Of a stretch of 42,711 bases of DNA, positions 16,042 to 26,136 are shown in pieces. Origin of the DNA: Bacteroidetes bacterium OLB12 (GTDB lineage: Bacteria > Bacteroidota > Bacteroidia > Cytophagales > Cyclobacteriaceae); contig LNFR01000105.1 in NCBI GenBank assembly GCA_001567185.1, positions 1 to 42,711 of the forward strand, in the 5' to 3' direction. A program made the translations under genes and the position numbers. Positions within the stretch are counted from its first letter, which is position 1, and every line of letters starts with the position of its first letter. The notes under the pieces are model-generated. The model was not told the origin of the DNA, did not search any database, and saw nothing but the letters and a program-made list of their open reading frames with translations.

Positions 16042-17859
16042 CTATTCACTTAACAACTTGTGATAAGCCTCTTCATAGTGTACAATCAGCGTATCCCAGT
16101 CAAATGCGGAAGAATAACTTTCAACGTTATTTCGTTGGGTAATCCGGCTTCTGCGATCTTGCTGTAAGAATTTATGAAGAAATACCGCCAGTTGGCGCGC
16201 GCTCCAATCAAATGTGCGCTTGCCTCGTTCTACCACAAACATGCCGCCTCGCTCATGATCGGGCATTTTATGCAATAAGTAATCACCAAAACCACTTAAA
16301 TCGCTGGTAACCGCAGGCACCCCACTGGCCATGCATTCCAATGGTGTGTATCCCCACGGTTCGTAGTAGCTTGGAAAAATTCCCAAATGACAACCGCGTA
16401 CAAACTGACTATAATCCATTCCAAACAAGGGATTAGTAGAGTTAATAAAATCCGGATGATATACAATTTTTACTTTGTCTTCTTTGCGGTTCAGCAAGTT
16501 TCTTCGCACCAGAAACTGGAGTATATCATCCGAATCTTCATCTACCAGTTTATGAGTAACCGGTAGCGGCATTTTGTTACTCTTCCACGATTGAATGGTT
16601 CTGCGGTAACGCAGCTTCCAGTATTCATCTACAAAATCATTTAATTGCGGAAGCCGATGATCCTGGCGTACCGTGCTTTCAAAAAATAGTCGTTTACCAA
16701 CTTGCCGTTGAATTGCATCGCACGTTTGTCTTATTTCTTCCATCACCGCCCTGGATTGCAGTACTTCGGGTTTAATGCTGTAAAAATCGCGTTTGGTTAC
16801 AAAGAACATGACTACCGTTAGGTCTGATTTTTCTTCTTTCAGTTGATGGTTGAGGTGCACCAACGCTTCGAGGGTAAGGTCAAACCCTTTGTTTTTGTAT
16901 TCATATCTACCCGAGGTAAAGAAATAGATGGTTTTGTTCAGATCAAATCCGTATGAACTGAAAAAATGGCCCATCACAAACTCGTGTATCTGCTCTTTGT
17001 ATTGCGAATGAAGATTTTGAAATTCATGCAGGGCTTCAAACCGTTGAATGTTTAACCCATTCGGCAAAATAAAATCGGGCTTTCTGCGCAGCAGGTGTTT
17101 GCACTCGCGGGCGGTTACATCACTCACGGTAGTCATCACATCGCATTTCTGAGCACAGCCATATTCAATGGCTGCTTCCGTTTCAACACCAAACTTACCC
17201 GCTTCGTCTTCCCACTTAAAAAACGGAAGGTGTGCATAAAACAACGGAGAATTAATTGCAAGATGCCGGCCCAATTGCGTTGCGTGGGTTGTAAAAATGG
17301 TACGCACGGGTAACTCCTCCCGCTTAATATCCAGAATGGGCAGGCCCGCCATCCACTCGTGAAAATGCGCAAGTAGTTTATAATCGCTCCCGGCAATTTT
17401 TACGAGCTCATCAACAAACAACTTGGTGAGGTAAGCAAAACCAATTACCTGGTCAATCAGGGCATGCTTATCCGGTGTGCTGATGGCGTGGTTTTTCCAA
17501 AGCAAATATTTGATTACGTTCCTTACTTTTTCTTCAACTACGTTTGGGTTAAGCAGTATCACGCGGGGCTTTCCGGTAATCAACCAATCGGCATACATAA
17601 CTTCGTATCCGCGCTTGCGTAAATTGGCTGCAGCCAATCCAAACACATCGGCTGTATCATCCAGCGGTTCCAGCTCTGCCAAAATATTCTTATTGAGATA
17701 AGGCCCCACCATACAATAATGACCGCTGTGGTTGCGTGTCATGGCCGGAGCTTTGGAACGGATAACCGTATAAATGCCACCCACCTGGTTACAAACTTCC
17801 CAGGCAACTTCTATAAGTAAATGATTGGCCGATTTTGTGCGCGTAGTCTTCTTTGTCAT
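16042..17859 (-). CDS. Glycogen synthase, GT3 (eukaryotic-type) family
   Basis: Elongates alpha-1,4-glucan from a nucleotide sugar in the cytoplasm. At 605 aa it resembles the GYS/Gsy GT3 family rather than bacterial GlgA (GT5, ~480 aa). Visible GT3 features include the N-terminal EVAWEVCNQVGGIYTVIRSKA (about 17-37), HFHEWMAG (about 165-172) and THATQLGR (about 190-197). Also present are TVSDVTARE (about 243-251), FTSGRYEYKNKGFDL (about 313-327) and a C-terminal nucleotide-sugar site IFPSYYEPWGYTPLECMASGVP (about 494-515). The regulatory C-terminal phosphorylation tail of animal enzymes is absent, and no branching enzyme lies nearby. The paired degrading enzyme is the phosphorylase at 29281-30981. 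It is divergent from clpB, with 123 bp between the two ATGs. Confidence 0.94.
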   Translation of the reverse strand: MTKKTTRTKSANHLLIEVAWEVCNQVGGIYTVIRSKAPAMTRNHSGHYCMVGPYLNKNILAELEPLDDTADVFGLAAANLRKRGYEVMYADWLITGKPRVILLNPNVVEEKVRNVIKYLLWKNHAISTPDKHALIDQVIGFAYLTKLFVDELVKIAGSDYKLLAHFHEWMAGLPILDIKREELPVRTIFTTHATQLGRHLAINSPLFYAHLPFFKWEDEAGKFGVETEAAIEYGCAQKCDVMTTVSDVTARECKHLLRRKPDFILPNGLNIQRFEALHEFQNLHSQYKEQIHEFVMGHFFSSYGFDLNKTIYFFTSGRYEYKNKGFDLTLEALVHLNHQLKEEKSDLTVVMFFVTKRDFYSIKPEVLQSRAVMEEIRQTCDAIQRQVGKRLFFESTVRQDHRLPQLNDFVDEYWKLRYRRTIQSWKSNKMPLPVTHKLVDEDSDDILQFLVRRNLLNRKEDKVKIVYHPDFINSTNPLFGMDYSQFVRGCHLGIFPSYYEPWGYTPLECMASGVPAVTSDLSGFGDYLLHKMPDHERGGMFVVERGKRTFDWSARQLAVFLHKFLQQDRRSRITQRNNVESYSSAFDWDTLIVHYEEAYHKLLSE

Positions 17860-17982
17860 AGCTCAGGTCAAACTGGCGGATAGCAAACCAATTTTGATCA
17901 ATTTAATGACAAAATTTCTTAAAAAAATATTGTTTTACATGTGGTTTCAGATTTGATGCCTCGGTTGCTAAATCACCTGTTT

Positions 17983-20598
17983 ATGACATTCGATAAATTC
18001 ACTATAAAATCTCAGGAGGCTTTACAGAAGTCGGCTGAGATAGCTATGGCCAAACAGCAACAAGCTATTGAGCCGGGGCACTTATTAAAAGCAATTCTGG
18101 AAACAGACGAGAATGTTTCAACCTATGTATTCAAAAAACTGAATATCAACGCCAACATTCTTGAAACCAAACTGGAAGATCTGGTAAACAGCTATCCTAA
18201 GGTAAGCGGCCAGCAAGCATACTTATCGGCCGCATCCAACCAGGTATTACAGCAAGCCGAAAAAGAACTGCGCGAATTCAAAGATGAGTTTATTGCTATC
18301 GAACACCTGTTGCTGGGCTTACTCAACTCTAAAGATAAAGTGGCCGCGCTGATGAAAGATGCAGGCTTCGAAAAAAATTCGCTCATCAAAGCCATTAAAG
18401 AATTGCGCGGTGGAGCTTCGGTTACCGATCAAAATGCAGAAGCGAAGTATAAATCGCTTGAGCGCTATTCTAAAAACTTAAACGCATTAGCTAAGGCTGG
18501 AAAAATCGATCCGGTAATTGGCCGCGATGAAGAGATCAGACGGGTGCTGCAAATACTTTCGCGCAGAACAAAAAATAATCCAATACTTTTAGGTGAACCG
18601 GGTGTTGGTAAAACTGCTATTGTGGAGGGTATGGCACAACGTATTGTAAATGGCGATGTGCCCGAAAACCTGAAAACGAAAACGCTGGTTTCGTTGGATA
18701 TGGGCTTGTTGGTAGCCGGAGCCAAATACAAAGGTGAGTTTGAAGAACGCTTGAAAGCGGTTATCAAAGAAGTAACGGATTCGAATGGTGAGATCATTTT
18801 GTTTATTGACGAGATCCACACCTTGATTGGAGCTGGTGGTGGCGAGGGTGCGATGGATGCTGCTAATTTGTTGAAACCTGCCCTTGCCCGAGGCGAACTG
18901 CATGCCATTGGTGCAACCACCTTAAAAGAATATCAGAAGTATATCGAGAAAGACAAAGCACTGGAGCGCAGGTTTCAGGCTGTAATGGTAGATGAACCTT
19001 CTGTGGAGGATTCGATATCCATTCTGCGTGGAATAAAAGATAAATACGAACTGCACCATGGTGTGCGCATTAAAGACGATGCGGTAATCGCTTCCGTAGA
19101 GTTATCGAGTCGCTATATCTCCGAGCGCTTTCTTCCCGATAAGGCCATCGATTTAATGGATGAAGCTGCTTCGAAGTTGCGTTTGGAAATGGATTCGTTG
19201 CCCGAAGAATTGGATGAATTGAATCGCAAGATCATGCAGTTGGAAATTGAACGCGAAGCCATCCGCAGGGAAAAAGATAAAGACAAGGAAGTAATTCTTA
19301 CCAAAGAGATTGCCGAATTGAGTGAACAACGCAACACGTTAAAAGCTCAATGGGAAAATGAAAAGGGGATTGTAAGTAACCTGCGCCAGGAAAAAGAAAA
19401 TCTGGAAAAACTGAAGCAGGAAGCGGAGCAAGCCGAGAAAGCAGGCGACTACGGCCGCGTAGCGGAAATCCGGTATGGTAAAATAACCGAAGCAGAAAAA
19501 CGTCTTAAAGAAATGCAGACGCAGATGAAAGCCATGCAAGGCGAACACTCGCTGCTGAAAGAAGAAGTAGATAGTGACGACATTGCCGAAGTTGTTGCCC
19601 GCTGGACAGGCATACCGGTTAGCAAGATGTTGCAGAGCGAACGCGAAAAATTGCTTACGCTTGAAGAGGAATTGAGCAAACGTGTAGCCGGACAGGAAGA
19701 GGCCATTCGGGCACTAAGCGATGCGGTGCGCAGAAGTCGCGCGGGGCTGCAAGATCCCAAACGGCCTATTGGCTCCTTCATCTTCATGGGTACAACCGGT
19801 GTGGGCAAAACAGAATTATCAAAAGCTCTGGCTGATTATTTGTTTAACGATGAGAATGCCATGGTGCGCATTGATATGAGCGAGTACCAGGAGCGCCACA
19901 GCGTAAGCAGGCTAATTGGTGCACCTCCCGGCTATGTGGGGTACGATGAAGGCGGACAACTGACAGAAGCCGTGCGCAGAAAGCCATATTCGGTAATTCT
20001 GTTGGATGAAATAGAGAAGGCACACCCCGATGTATTTAACATTTTGTTGCAGGTACTGGATGACGGCCGGCTAACAGATAACAAAGGCCGGGTGGCCAAT
20101 TTTAAGAATACGATTGTGATCATGACCACCAACATCGGTTCGCACATTATTCAGGAAAACTTTGAAAAGATTACAGACGAGAATTATTTCGAAGTATTGG
20201 AGGGCACCAAGGAGGAAGTATTGGCGCTGTTAAAGAAAACGGTGCGGCCGGAGTTTATCAATCGTATTGATGAAATTATCATGTTCCGCCCGTTGAGTAA
20301 GGCAGATATTAGAAAAATTGTAGAAATACAATTTAAACTGGTGCAGAAACGTTTACTAGAAAGTGGCGTGAAACTTGATATTTCTGAAGCTGCGCTGGAG
20401 CGATTGGCAAAACTGGGGTACGATCCGCAGTTTGGTGCAAGGCCGCTGAAACGGGTTATGCAGCGCGAAATATTAAATGAACTTTCGAAGCAAATTTTAG
20501 CCGGAAAAGTGAACAAAGACAGCGTAATCTTTGTTGAACTGAAAAACGGGGTTGAATTTGAATTTATCAACCTTGATAACGTTGAAGTTGTGAATTAA
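17983..20598 (+). CDS. clpB: ATP-dependent disaggregase ClpB
   Basis: A hexameric AAA+ chaperone that pulls proteins out of aggregates together with DnaK. An open frame extends upstream, but ATG 17983 gives the family N-terminus ([15 protein letters not shown]) and 871 aa, the normal length. The Clp N-domain covers about 1-145. AAA-1 has Walker [10 protein letters not shown] at 204-212 and Walker [10 protein letters not shown]. The coiled-coil M domain is at about 405-525. AAA-2 has Walker [10 protein letters not shown] at 603-611, the pore loop GYVG and Walker [14 protein letters not shown]. The D2-small domain ends the protein. There is no ClpP-binding loop of the ClpA/ClpX type. A -7-like CAGATTTG (17948-17955) lies upstream, but no HrcA/CIRCE operator is seen. 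A strong terminator follows. Confidence 0.98.
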   Translation: MTFDKFTIKSQEALQKSAEIAMAKQQQAIEPGHLLKAILETDENVSTYVFKKLNINANILETKLEDLVNSYPKVSGQQAYLSAASNQVLQQAEKELREFKDEFIAIEHLLLGLLNSKDKVAALMKDAGFEKNSLIKAIKELRGGASVTDQNAEAKYKSLERYSKNLNALAKAGKIDPVIGRDEEIRRVLQILSRRTKNNPILLGEPGVGKTAIVEGMAQRIVNGDVPENLKTKTLVSLDMGLLVAGAKYKGEFEERLKAVIKEVTDSNGEIILFIDEIHTLIGAGGGEGAMDAANLLKPALARGELHAIGATTLKEYQKYIEKDKALERRFQAVMVDEPSVEDSISILRGIKDKYELHHGVRIKDDAVIASVELSSRYISERFLPDKAIDLMDEAASKLRLEMDSLPEELDELNRKIMQLEIEREAIRREKDKDKEVILTKEIAELSEQRNTLKAQWENEKGIVSNLRQEKENLEKLKQEAEQAEKAGDYGRVAEIRYGKITEAEKRLKEMQTQMKAMQGEHSLLKEEVDSDDIAEVVARWTGIPVSKMLQSEREKLLTLEEELSKRVAGQEEAIRALSDAVRRSRAGLQDPKRPIGSFIFMGTTGVGKTELSKALADYLFNDENAMVRIDMSEYQERHSVSRLIGAPPGYVGYDEGGQLTEAVRRKPYSVILLDEIEKAHPDVFNILLQVLDDGRLTDNKGRVANFKNTIVIMTTNIGSHIIQENFEKITDENYFEVLEGTKEEVLALLKKTVRPEFINRIDEIIMFRPLSKADIRKIVEIQFKLVQKRLLESGVKLDISEAALERLAKLGYDPQFGARPLKRVMQREILNELSKQILAGKVNKDSVIFVELKNGVEFEFINLDNVEVVN

Positions 20599-20619
20599 TT
20601 AACAATAAAGACTGTGAGG

Positions 20620-20637
20620 TCCCGGGTTTCTCCGGGA
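20620..20637 (+). other. Short hairpin after clpB
   Basis: TCCCGG and CCGGGA pair with a 6-nt loop, 21 bp after the clpB stop and just before the stronger terminator hairpin. There is no T-run, so it may only stabilise the 3' end of the transcript. Confidence 0.35.
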
Positions 20638-20665
20638 AGTGTTGTGGGGTTTGGTTTTTGGGGTT

Positions 20666-20699
20666 AGGGCGGGCTGAGGGGCCCGCCCTTCATTTTTTG
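20666..20699 (+). terminator. Intrinsic terminator of clpB
   Basis: AGGGCGGGC (20666-20674) and GCCCGCCCT (20681-20689) form a perfect GC-rich 9-bp stem with loop TGAGGG. CATTTTTTG follows, giving a run of six T. This is the clearest terminator in the window. It ends the clpB transcript ahead of the convergent cytochrome c gene. Confidence 0.88.
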
Positions 20700-20732
20700 T
20701 CCAACCGGAGAAAAATATTTTTAAGTAAAAGG

Positions 20733-21152
20733 TCAGTTTGATGTGGAGCAGGTGTTGAGGATGGTGATGGCATCGTTTACTGTTACCATGGGGTGAGCAT
20801 TGCCCCAGCTGTTGTTGATGTATGTAACTATTTCGGCTATTTCCAGTTCCGTAAGTGAAGGTATGCCGGGCATGGGTTTATTATAGGTTACTCCGTTTAC
20901 CACCATCTCGCCTTCAATACCATACTTTATCAGGCAGAGCACCGCCTGGGGATCTTTATTAATAAAGTCAGACTTTGCTAACGGGGGGTACAACCGCCCA
21001 AGGCCTGAACCATCGGCCTGATGGCAATTAGCACAATGTTGCTGATACAACACTTCACCTTCGGCATAGTATTGCTGAAACTTTACATCGCGTTGCGCGC
21101 CTGGTACACAGGCAACTGTAAAAAACAGAAAGACTAAAATACTACCGCGCAT
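20733..21152 (-). CDS. Small exported c-type cytochrome
   Basis: 139 aa. The N-terminal hydrophobic segment (LVFLFFTVAC) is a signal peptide, and C15 could be lipidated although the box (TVAC) is not ideal. A single class I cytochrome c domain has haem site CANCH at residues 40-44 with QADGSGLGRLYPPLAKSDF after it. The likely axial Met is in NKPMPGIPSL. ELEIAEIVTYINNSWGN forms the usual C-terminal helix. The 5' end overlaps the SCO gene by 11 bp, and both lie in the same minus-strand transcript with the MOSC gene. It may pass electrons to, or be matured with, a terminal oxidase encoded elsewhere. Confidence 0.92.
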   Translation of the reverse strand: MRGSILVFLFFTVACVPGAQRDVKFQQYYAEGEVLYQQHCANCHQADGSGLGRLYPPLAKSDFINKDPQAVLCLIKYGIEGEMVVNGVTYNKPMPGIPSLTELEIAEIVTYINNSWGNAHPMVTVNDAITILNTCSTSN

Positions 21153-21792
21153 CTTCCCTGCGAAGCTTCTTAATGTCGGCTATCAGTTTGTTCACCTCTT
21201 CTTCTTTGGTGCCATCGTACTTACCCCGAATGCGTTGCTTTTTGTCGATAAGCAAAAAAGCGCCACTGTGTATAAAGCCATCGGGCTCGCTTTTGTCTTC
21301 CATAGCCGTAGCGAAGTAACTGGTTTGTGCGATTTTATAAATCGAATCTTTAACCCCGGTTACAAAATGCCAGCGTGCGCTGGTTACGCCTAAGCGTTCG
21401 GCAAAATCATGCAGCAAGGCTACAGTATCATATTCCGGATCGATCGTGTGTGAAAGAATCTTCACATCGGGCATTTCTGCGGTAGCTTCATATACCCGCA
21501 ACATCTGCGTTTTCATAATGGGGCAAATGGTGCGGCACGAAGTAAAGAAGAAGTCGGCTACATAAATCTGATCTTTAAAGGTGGCATTGGAAACTACTGC
21601 ACTATCCTGATCCACAAACTGATAAGGTGCAATGGTGTGGTAAATGGTATCAGCACCTTCCACCAAGCGCTCGCCAAAGATGGGCAGCGGTTTTTCTTTT
21701 GTACAAGAAGCTAACAGCCCTATTATAAGAAAAAGGAATAGGCCGTATTTTGTTGATTTGTTTTGTGAATTTTTATTCCAAGGTAATTTCAT
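21142..21792 (-). CDS. SCO1/SenC-family copper chaperone lipoprotein
   Basis: Thioredoxin-fold protein that delivers copper to, or reduces, the CuA site of cytochrome oxidase. From ATG 21792 it is ~216 aa. A GTG three codons upstream is possible, but the ATG lies inside the MOSC stop region and fits a coupled start. The lipobox is LLASC with C30. The copper ligands are complete: C86 and C90 in TSCRTICPIM, and H175 in FIHSGAF. The DPEYDT and GKYDGT motifs of the family are also present. It overlaps the MOSC gene by 20 bp and the cytochrome c gene by 11 bp. Target oxidase genes are not in this window. Confidence 0.95.
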   Translation of the reverse strand: MKLPWNKNSQNKSTKYGLFLFLIIGLLASCTKEKPLPIFGERLVEGADTIYHTIAPYQFVDQDSAVVSNATFKDQIYVADFFFTSCRTICPIMKTQMLRVYEATAEMPDVKILSHTIDPEYDTVALLHDFAERLGVTSARWHFVTGVKDSIYKIAQTSYFATAMEDKSEPDGFIHSGAFLLIDKKQRIRGKYDGTKEEEVNKLIADIKKLRREDAR

Positions 21793-22579
21793 CGCCCTCA
21801 CGTATCTGGTTATTATGGTTCAAAGCTATTACGTTTTGTCCAAATAAAAGCTTGTTTCCCTCTCTTCTGTATTTTGATAATGTAAACAGGGGCTCGCGGC
21901 CTTTTTGTCCGGTTTGCGGATTTATGGTTGTTAAAACACAACGGGCACAGGGTTTAACCACTTTAAAGCGGTTTGTGCCAATGTTAAAATTCCGCCAGTT
22001 GTCTTCTTCATAAGGCTGCCCGCCTGTAAATACAAAATTGGGTCTGAACCGCCTCATCTCGATGGGCTCATCCATTCTGCTGTTTAAATCATTCAGCGAG
22101 CTTTGCCCGATAATCAGAATCGGAAAACCATCTGCAAAACCTACCTGTTCGTTATTGCTGGCATAATGCGGATCAACATCGCGTTTATTGGCCTCCGGAA
22201 AAAATACCAATCGGCACTTCAGGTTTAATTGTTCTGAAAACCATTGACTGTAGTTTTTGTCCGGCTCAACAGCTTCCACCTCATCGTCCCAGATCACAAC
22301 GTTTTGAACTTCCTTAACCTCAGGAGCAACAAGAGGTATAGCTACTTGTTTTCCGGTTAACCGGGCACTAATTACAATCTGTTGATTTTGAATGGCCAGA
22401 TCGAACATGGCCATGTGTGGATTTTCCCGTTGCGTAATGAATTTTCCATTCTCATCTACCAGCATCCAGCGCCTGTCGTACTGCAGACCTTTGGGTTTTA
22501 CCACGGCTTGTTTTACACGAATACCCGCAAACGATTTTATAGGGTAAATCCAGAGTTCACTAAGAATAAGCGCAGGCAT
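21773..22579 (-). CDS. MOSC domain protein, YcbX/mARC-like
   Basis: A 268-aa cytoplasmic protein with an N-terminal MOSC_N beta-barrel (LSELWIYPIKSFAGIRVKQAVV, about 6-27) and a C-terminal MOSC domain. FADGFPILIIGQSSLNDLN (about 148-166) and the RRFRPNFVFTGG motif (176-187) are classic. C211 in KPCARCVLT is at the position that binds the molybdenum cofactor in mARC/YcbX N-hydroxylated-compound reductases. The C-terminal ferredoxin domain of E. coli YcbX is missing, so it would need a separate electron donor. Its stop region overlaps the SCO start. XdhC and MocA at 31596-33402 fit with the cell making molybdenum cofactor. Confidence 0.93.
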   Translation of the reverse strand: MPALILSELWIYPIKSFAGIRVKQAVVKPKGLQYDRRWMLVDENGKFITQRENPHMAMFDLAIQNQQIVISARLTGKQVAIPLVAPEVKEVQNVVIWDDEVEAVEPDKNYSQWFSEQLNLKCRLVFFPEANKRDVDPHYASNNEQVGFADGFPILIIGQSSLNDLNSRMDEPIEMRRFRPNFVFTGGQPYEEDNWRNFNIGTNRFKVVKPCARCVLTTINPQTGQKGREPLFTLSKYRREGNKLLFGQNVIALNHNNQIREGDEITLE

Positions 22580-22791
22580 TTAGCAGGTGGTAATTTTCCG
22601 CTAACTTAATCAATCTGCTGGCAACTTTGTGCTGATAAATGAATCAAAAACAAGTTTGTCTCAAAACAATATGCGCAAACAGCCCGTGTTACGGAATGGC
22701 TGATTAGGGAAAATCTGAACCTTAGACTTGTCGGTAAAATCCCCCCAATTGTCTATTCATTTCGTGCAAACCTCCAGTCTGTACGATCCAC

Positions 22792-22817
22792 ACTCCAACA
22801 TACGCGTATGTTAGAGT
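22792..22817 (+). promoter_or_regulatory. Operator-like palindrome directly before the efflux operon start
   Basis: A perfect 16-bp palindrome, AACATACGCGTATGTT (22797-22812), is extended on both sides by ACTC/GAGT after one mismatched pair. That gives 26 bp of near-perfect dyad symmetry. It ends exactly one base before the ATG of the TolC gene at 22818. The form matches operators of dimeric repressors such as TetR/AcrR, although no such regulator gene is in the window. The remaining gap 22580-22791 has no other clear signal. Confidence 0.75.
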
Positions 22818-24144
22818 ATGAAAAGGAAAATAGTATATGGATTTATTATCTGGGCCTCGGTGCTAACTGCGCCTGTATTTGCCCAGGATACCCTGAAATG
22901 GGATTTGGCTCAAGCTATTGAGTATGCCACCAAGAACAATATTACTGTAAAACAAACAGAGTTAAATCAGCTTACGGCTGAAAACAACCTGTTAGCAATC
23001 CAGGTATGCACGTATTCCAAGTCTTAGTGCCACCGGAACGCAGGCGCTTACACGCGGTACCAGTATCGACCCTATTACGTCCGACTTTGTGTCGCAAACC
23101 ATTAATTCTACCAGCGTTGGTGTAAGTAGCCAGGTAACATTGCTTTCAGGCAACCGGATTAACAACACCATTCGGCAAAATCAGCTTACGGTTGATCAAA
23201 ATGGTTTGTATGTGAAAGAGTCGCAAAACAACATTACGCTGCAGCTTACCGAAGCTTACCTGATGGCCCTGTATTATAAAGAAGGTATTGCTACGGCTGA
23301 GGAGACATTAAAGCTTTCCGAAAATCAATTGAAGCGATCACAGGCATTGCATGATGCCGGCTCATTATCGTTAAGTGATTTAAGCACGGTAAAATCAACA
23401 TATGCTTCTAATAACTATGCGCTGGTAACGGCAAAGAATGCATACGCACAACAAGTGCTTTCGCTTAAACAACTGTTGGAGTTAGAACCTGAACAAGTTT
23501 TGGCCTTAACGTTTCCTGAGGAAGATGGAGCATGGGCAGTAGTAATTCCGGATAAATATGAAGTGTATTATGCGGCTCTTAATTCCATGCCTGAAATTTC
23601 AGCAAGTAAAACTGGGATTTCGATTTCTGAACTAGGCGTTAAAATAGCCAAGGCGGGTTATTATCCTACGCTTTCGCTGAATGGCAACCTGTCAACCGGT
23701 TATACCAACACACAGAATTTTGCTTTTGAAGAACAGTTCAGTAATAACTTCAACCAACGGGTGGGGTTAAGTTTAAGCATTCCGATTTTTAATAACTACC
23801 AGACAAAACGCAATGTGCAGAATGCAGTGATTTCAACACGCGCGGCTGAGTTAGACCTGACAGCTACAAAAAAAGAGCTGTATCAAAAAGTAGAGAATGC
23901 ACACCAAAGTGCGGTGGCAGCACGAGCACAGATGGAAGCGGCCCAAGTTGAAATGGTGGCTGCAGAAACCGCACTCGATCTTGCCAAACAGCGTTTTGAG
24001 TTGGGGCTAATAAATGCAGTAGATATGCAGGTAGCTCAAAACACTTTTGTATCAGCTCAACAAAAATATTTGCAAGCCAAATACACAGGCATTCTATATT
24101 ATCAATTACTTCAATTCTATCAAGGCAACCCAATAAAAATTTAA
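22818..24144 (+). CDS. TolC-family outer membrane efflux protein (1-bp frameshift)
   Basis: Outer membrane channel of a MacAB-type tripartite pump. A signal peptide covers residues 1-22 (...LTAPVFA, then QDTLKWDLAQAIEYATKNN). The frame then stops at 23027, while the rest of the protein runs in the next frame. Deleting one base near 23005-23010 (ATGCACG region) joins LLAIQV with ARIPSLSATGTQALTRG. That gives a ~441-aa protein, normal for the family. The two OEP repeats show the usual features: SQNNITLQLTEAYLMALYYKE, SLSLSDLSTVKS, KIAKAGYYPTLSLNGNLSTGY (near the second repeat) and LSIPIFNNYQTKRNVQNA. Downstream is the MFP gene, 4 bp away. It may be a sequencing error or a true inactivation. Confidence 0.88.
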
Positions 24145-24148
24145 GGTT

Positions 24149-25366
24149 ATGAAAAAGGTTCTTATTTATATCATACTTGCAGTTGTACTGGCGGCCACCG
24201 CATATGTTTTCTTCTTCAGGAAGAGCAGCAGTGCCATAGCAGTTAAAACCACGAAGGCCACCACAGGTTCTATTACTAAAATGGTAACGGCCACCGGCAC
24301 AGTTGAACCGCTCAACCAAGTGGAAGTAGGCACACAGGTATCGGGTGTGATAAAAAAAATCTATGCCGATTATAACTCCGAAGTGAAGGCCGGGCAGTTA
24401 TTGGCGGAGCTTGACAAAACCAATTTGCTGGCAACCGTTAACGAAGCCGAAGCCAGTTTAAAAACCGCCCTGAACGAACAGAACTATCGCCAGAAAAATT
24501 TTGATCGCATCAACCAATTACATCAAAACAAAGTAGTGAGTGATACCGATTATGAAGAAGCGCTCTATATACTAAACAACGCTATTGGAACAACGGAACA
24601 ACGTAAGTCTGATCTTACACGAGCCAAAACAAATCTAAGCTACGCCAGCATTACCTCACCGATTAACGGAGTGGTAATATCACGTGCTGTAGAAGAAGGC
24701 CAGACCGTAGCAGCCAGTTATAGCACGCCAACGCTCTTTACCATTGCCCAGGATCTGAAACAGATGCAGGTGGAGGCGAATGTGGATGAAGCCGATATTG
24801 GGCAGGTAAAGGTGGAGCAGCGTGTGATGTTTACGGTGGATGCCTATCCGGAAGATTCATTTAATGGATCGGTAACGCAAGTACGGTTAGAGCCGATTGA
24901 AGAATCGAACGTGATTACCTATACCGTAATTATTAAAGCTGATAATCCAGAGGGCAAACTTATGCCCGGTTTAACAGCCAGCATCTCCATCTATACCTTT
25001 GAACAAAATAATGTGCTTACGCTGGAGTCTCACGCGCTAACCTTCAATCCTGATCCACAGCAGTTACAGCAATACCTGAAACAACAGGGCCTGAATGAAG
25101 CAGTTGACTTTTCGCAAACGCCACCTTCAACCGATACCTCAAAAACGGTTTGGGTAAAAGAAGGCGCTTCCATAAAACCACAAACCGTTACCATTGGATC
25201 AACCGATGGCATCATTACCGAAGTGAAAACGGGCTTGCGCGATGGACAGGAAATTGTTTATGGATTTGAGACGATAACACAAACTTCATCGAGCGGTTCT
25301 TCAAGTGAAAGTCCGTTTATGCCGAAGCCTCCCGGAAGCAACCGGAACAACAATAGTAAAAAGTAA
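24149..25366 (+). CDS. macA: MacA-like periplasmic adaptor (HlyD/MFP family)
   Basis: A 405-aa membrane fusion protein that links a MacB-type ABC transporter to TolC. One N-terminal membrane helix (about 4-22) is followed by a lipoyl/biotinyl-like half motif (TATGTVEPLNQVEVGTQVSGVIKKIYADYNSEVKAGQLLAELD). A coiled-coil hairpin (about 93-160, with EASLKTALNEQNYRQKNFDRINQLHQ) follows, then the second lipoyl half (YASITSPINGVVISRAVEEGQTV), a beta-barrel domain and a membrane-proximal domain (VWVKEGASIKPQTVTIGSTDGIITEV). The tail is Ser/Pro/Asn rich. The gene is intact between frameshifted tolC and MacB-ATPase genes, and lies 12 bp before the latter. Confidence 0.93.
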   Translation: MKKVLIYIILAVVLAATAYVFFFRKSSSAIAVKTTKATTGSITKMVTATGTVEPLNQVEVGTQVSGVIKKIYADYNSEVKAGQLLAELDKTNLLATVNEAEASLKTALNEQNYRQKNFDRINQLHQNKVVSDTDYEEALYILNNAIGTTEQRKSDLTRAKTNLSYASITSPINGVVISRAVEEGQTVAASYSTPTLFTIAQDLKQMQVEANVDEADIGQVKVEQRVMFTVDAYPEDSFNGSVTQVRLEPIEESNVITYTVIIKADNPEGKLMPGLTASISIYTFEQNNVLTLESHALTFNPDPQQLQQYLKQQGLNEAVDFSQTPPSTDTSKTVWVKEGASIKPQTVTIGSTDGIITEVKTGLRDGQEIVYGFETITQTSSSGSSSESPFMPKPPGSNRNNNSKK

Positions 25367-25378
25367 AATACAGTAACC

Positions 25379-26136
25379 ATGGAAAATAAATCGATCATTG
25401 ACATAAACAGCCTGACACGCGAGTTCACCATGGGTACCGAAACGGTACGTGCATTAAAGGGCATATCGTTTTCGGTTAAAGAAGGAGAGTTTGTAACCAT
25501 TATGGGCACGAGTGGATCGGGAAAATCTACCTTGTTAAATATTTTAGGATGCCTGGATCAACCTACTTCAGGTTCATATAAAATTGATGACATTCCGGTT
25601 AAAGATCTTTCGAAAGATGAACTGGCCATTATACGTAACAAGAAAATTGGTTTCATCTTTCAATCGTATAACCTGCTGCCACGCACCACGCACTCGAAAA
25701 CGTAGAGTTGCCTTTGCTTTACAACAAAAATGTAAGTTCAAAAGAACGCAGAGAGCGTGCCATCGAAGCGCTGCAATTGGTTGGCTTGTCTGAAAGGATG
25801 GATCACACACCCAGTCAGCTATCGGGTGGACAACAACAACGCGTGGCCATTGCCCGCGCCTTGGTAAACAACCCGGTATTGATTCTGGCCGATGAAGCCA
25901 CCGGTAACTTAGATACGCGCACGTCATACGAGATTATGGCGTTGTTTCAAAAATTGAACGATCAGGGAAAAACAATTGCCTTTGTAACACACGAACCCGA
26001 CATCGCTTCATTCAGCAAACGCACCATTGTGTTGCGTGACGGCCACATTATAAAAGACAATCCCGTTGAGGTTCGGTCAAACGCACAGGAAGCATTAGCA
26101 CAATTACCTAAAGAAGAAGTTTATGAACATCACTAA
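25379..26136 (+). CDS. MacB-type ABC transporter ATPase subunit (1-bp frameshift)
   Basis: The nucleotide-binding subunit of the efflux pump, encoded separately from the permease. Walker A is [10 protein letters not shown] (about 42-51). The Q-loop region is [14 protein letters not shown], after which the frame breaks and stops at 25705. Adding one G at about 25690-25691 gives [17 protein letters not shown], the invariant continuation in this family. The frame then runs through the ABC signature [15 protein letters not shown], Walker [13 protein letters not shown] and the switch His in FVTHEPDIA. Corrected length is about 253 aa, slightly above the usual 220-250. It overlaps the permease gene by 14 bp, so translation is likely coupled. 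Confidence 0.9.

Noticed and set aside
17941-17982. Upstream extension of the clpB frame from a GTG
   Set aside because: The 14 extra residues do not resemble ClpB, and ATG 17983 gives the standard N-terminus and length.
18465-18920. Long antisense frames inside clpB, ileS, secA and other genes
   Set aside because: They mirror the codon pattern of the opposite strand and contain no recognisable domain or independent start region.
22640-22925. Open frame overlapping the tolC start, with a protein-like stretch near 22670-22730
   Set aside because: It has no good start, recognises no family and runs through the operator palindrome and the tolC signal peptide in another frame.
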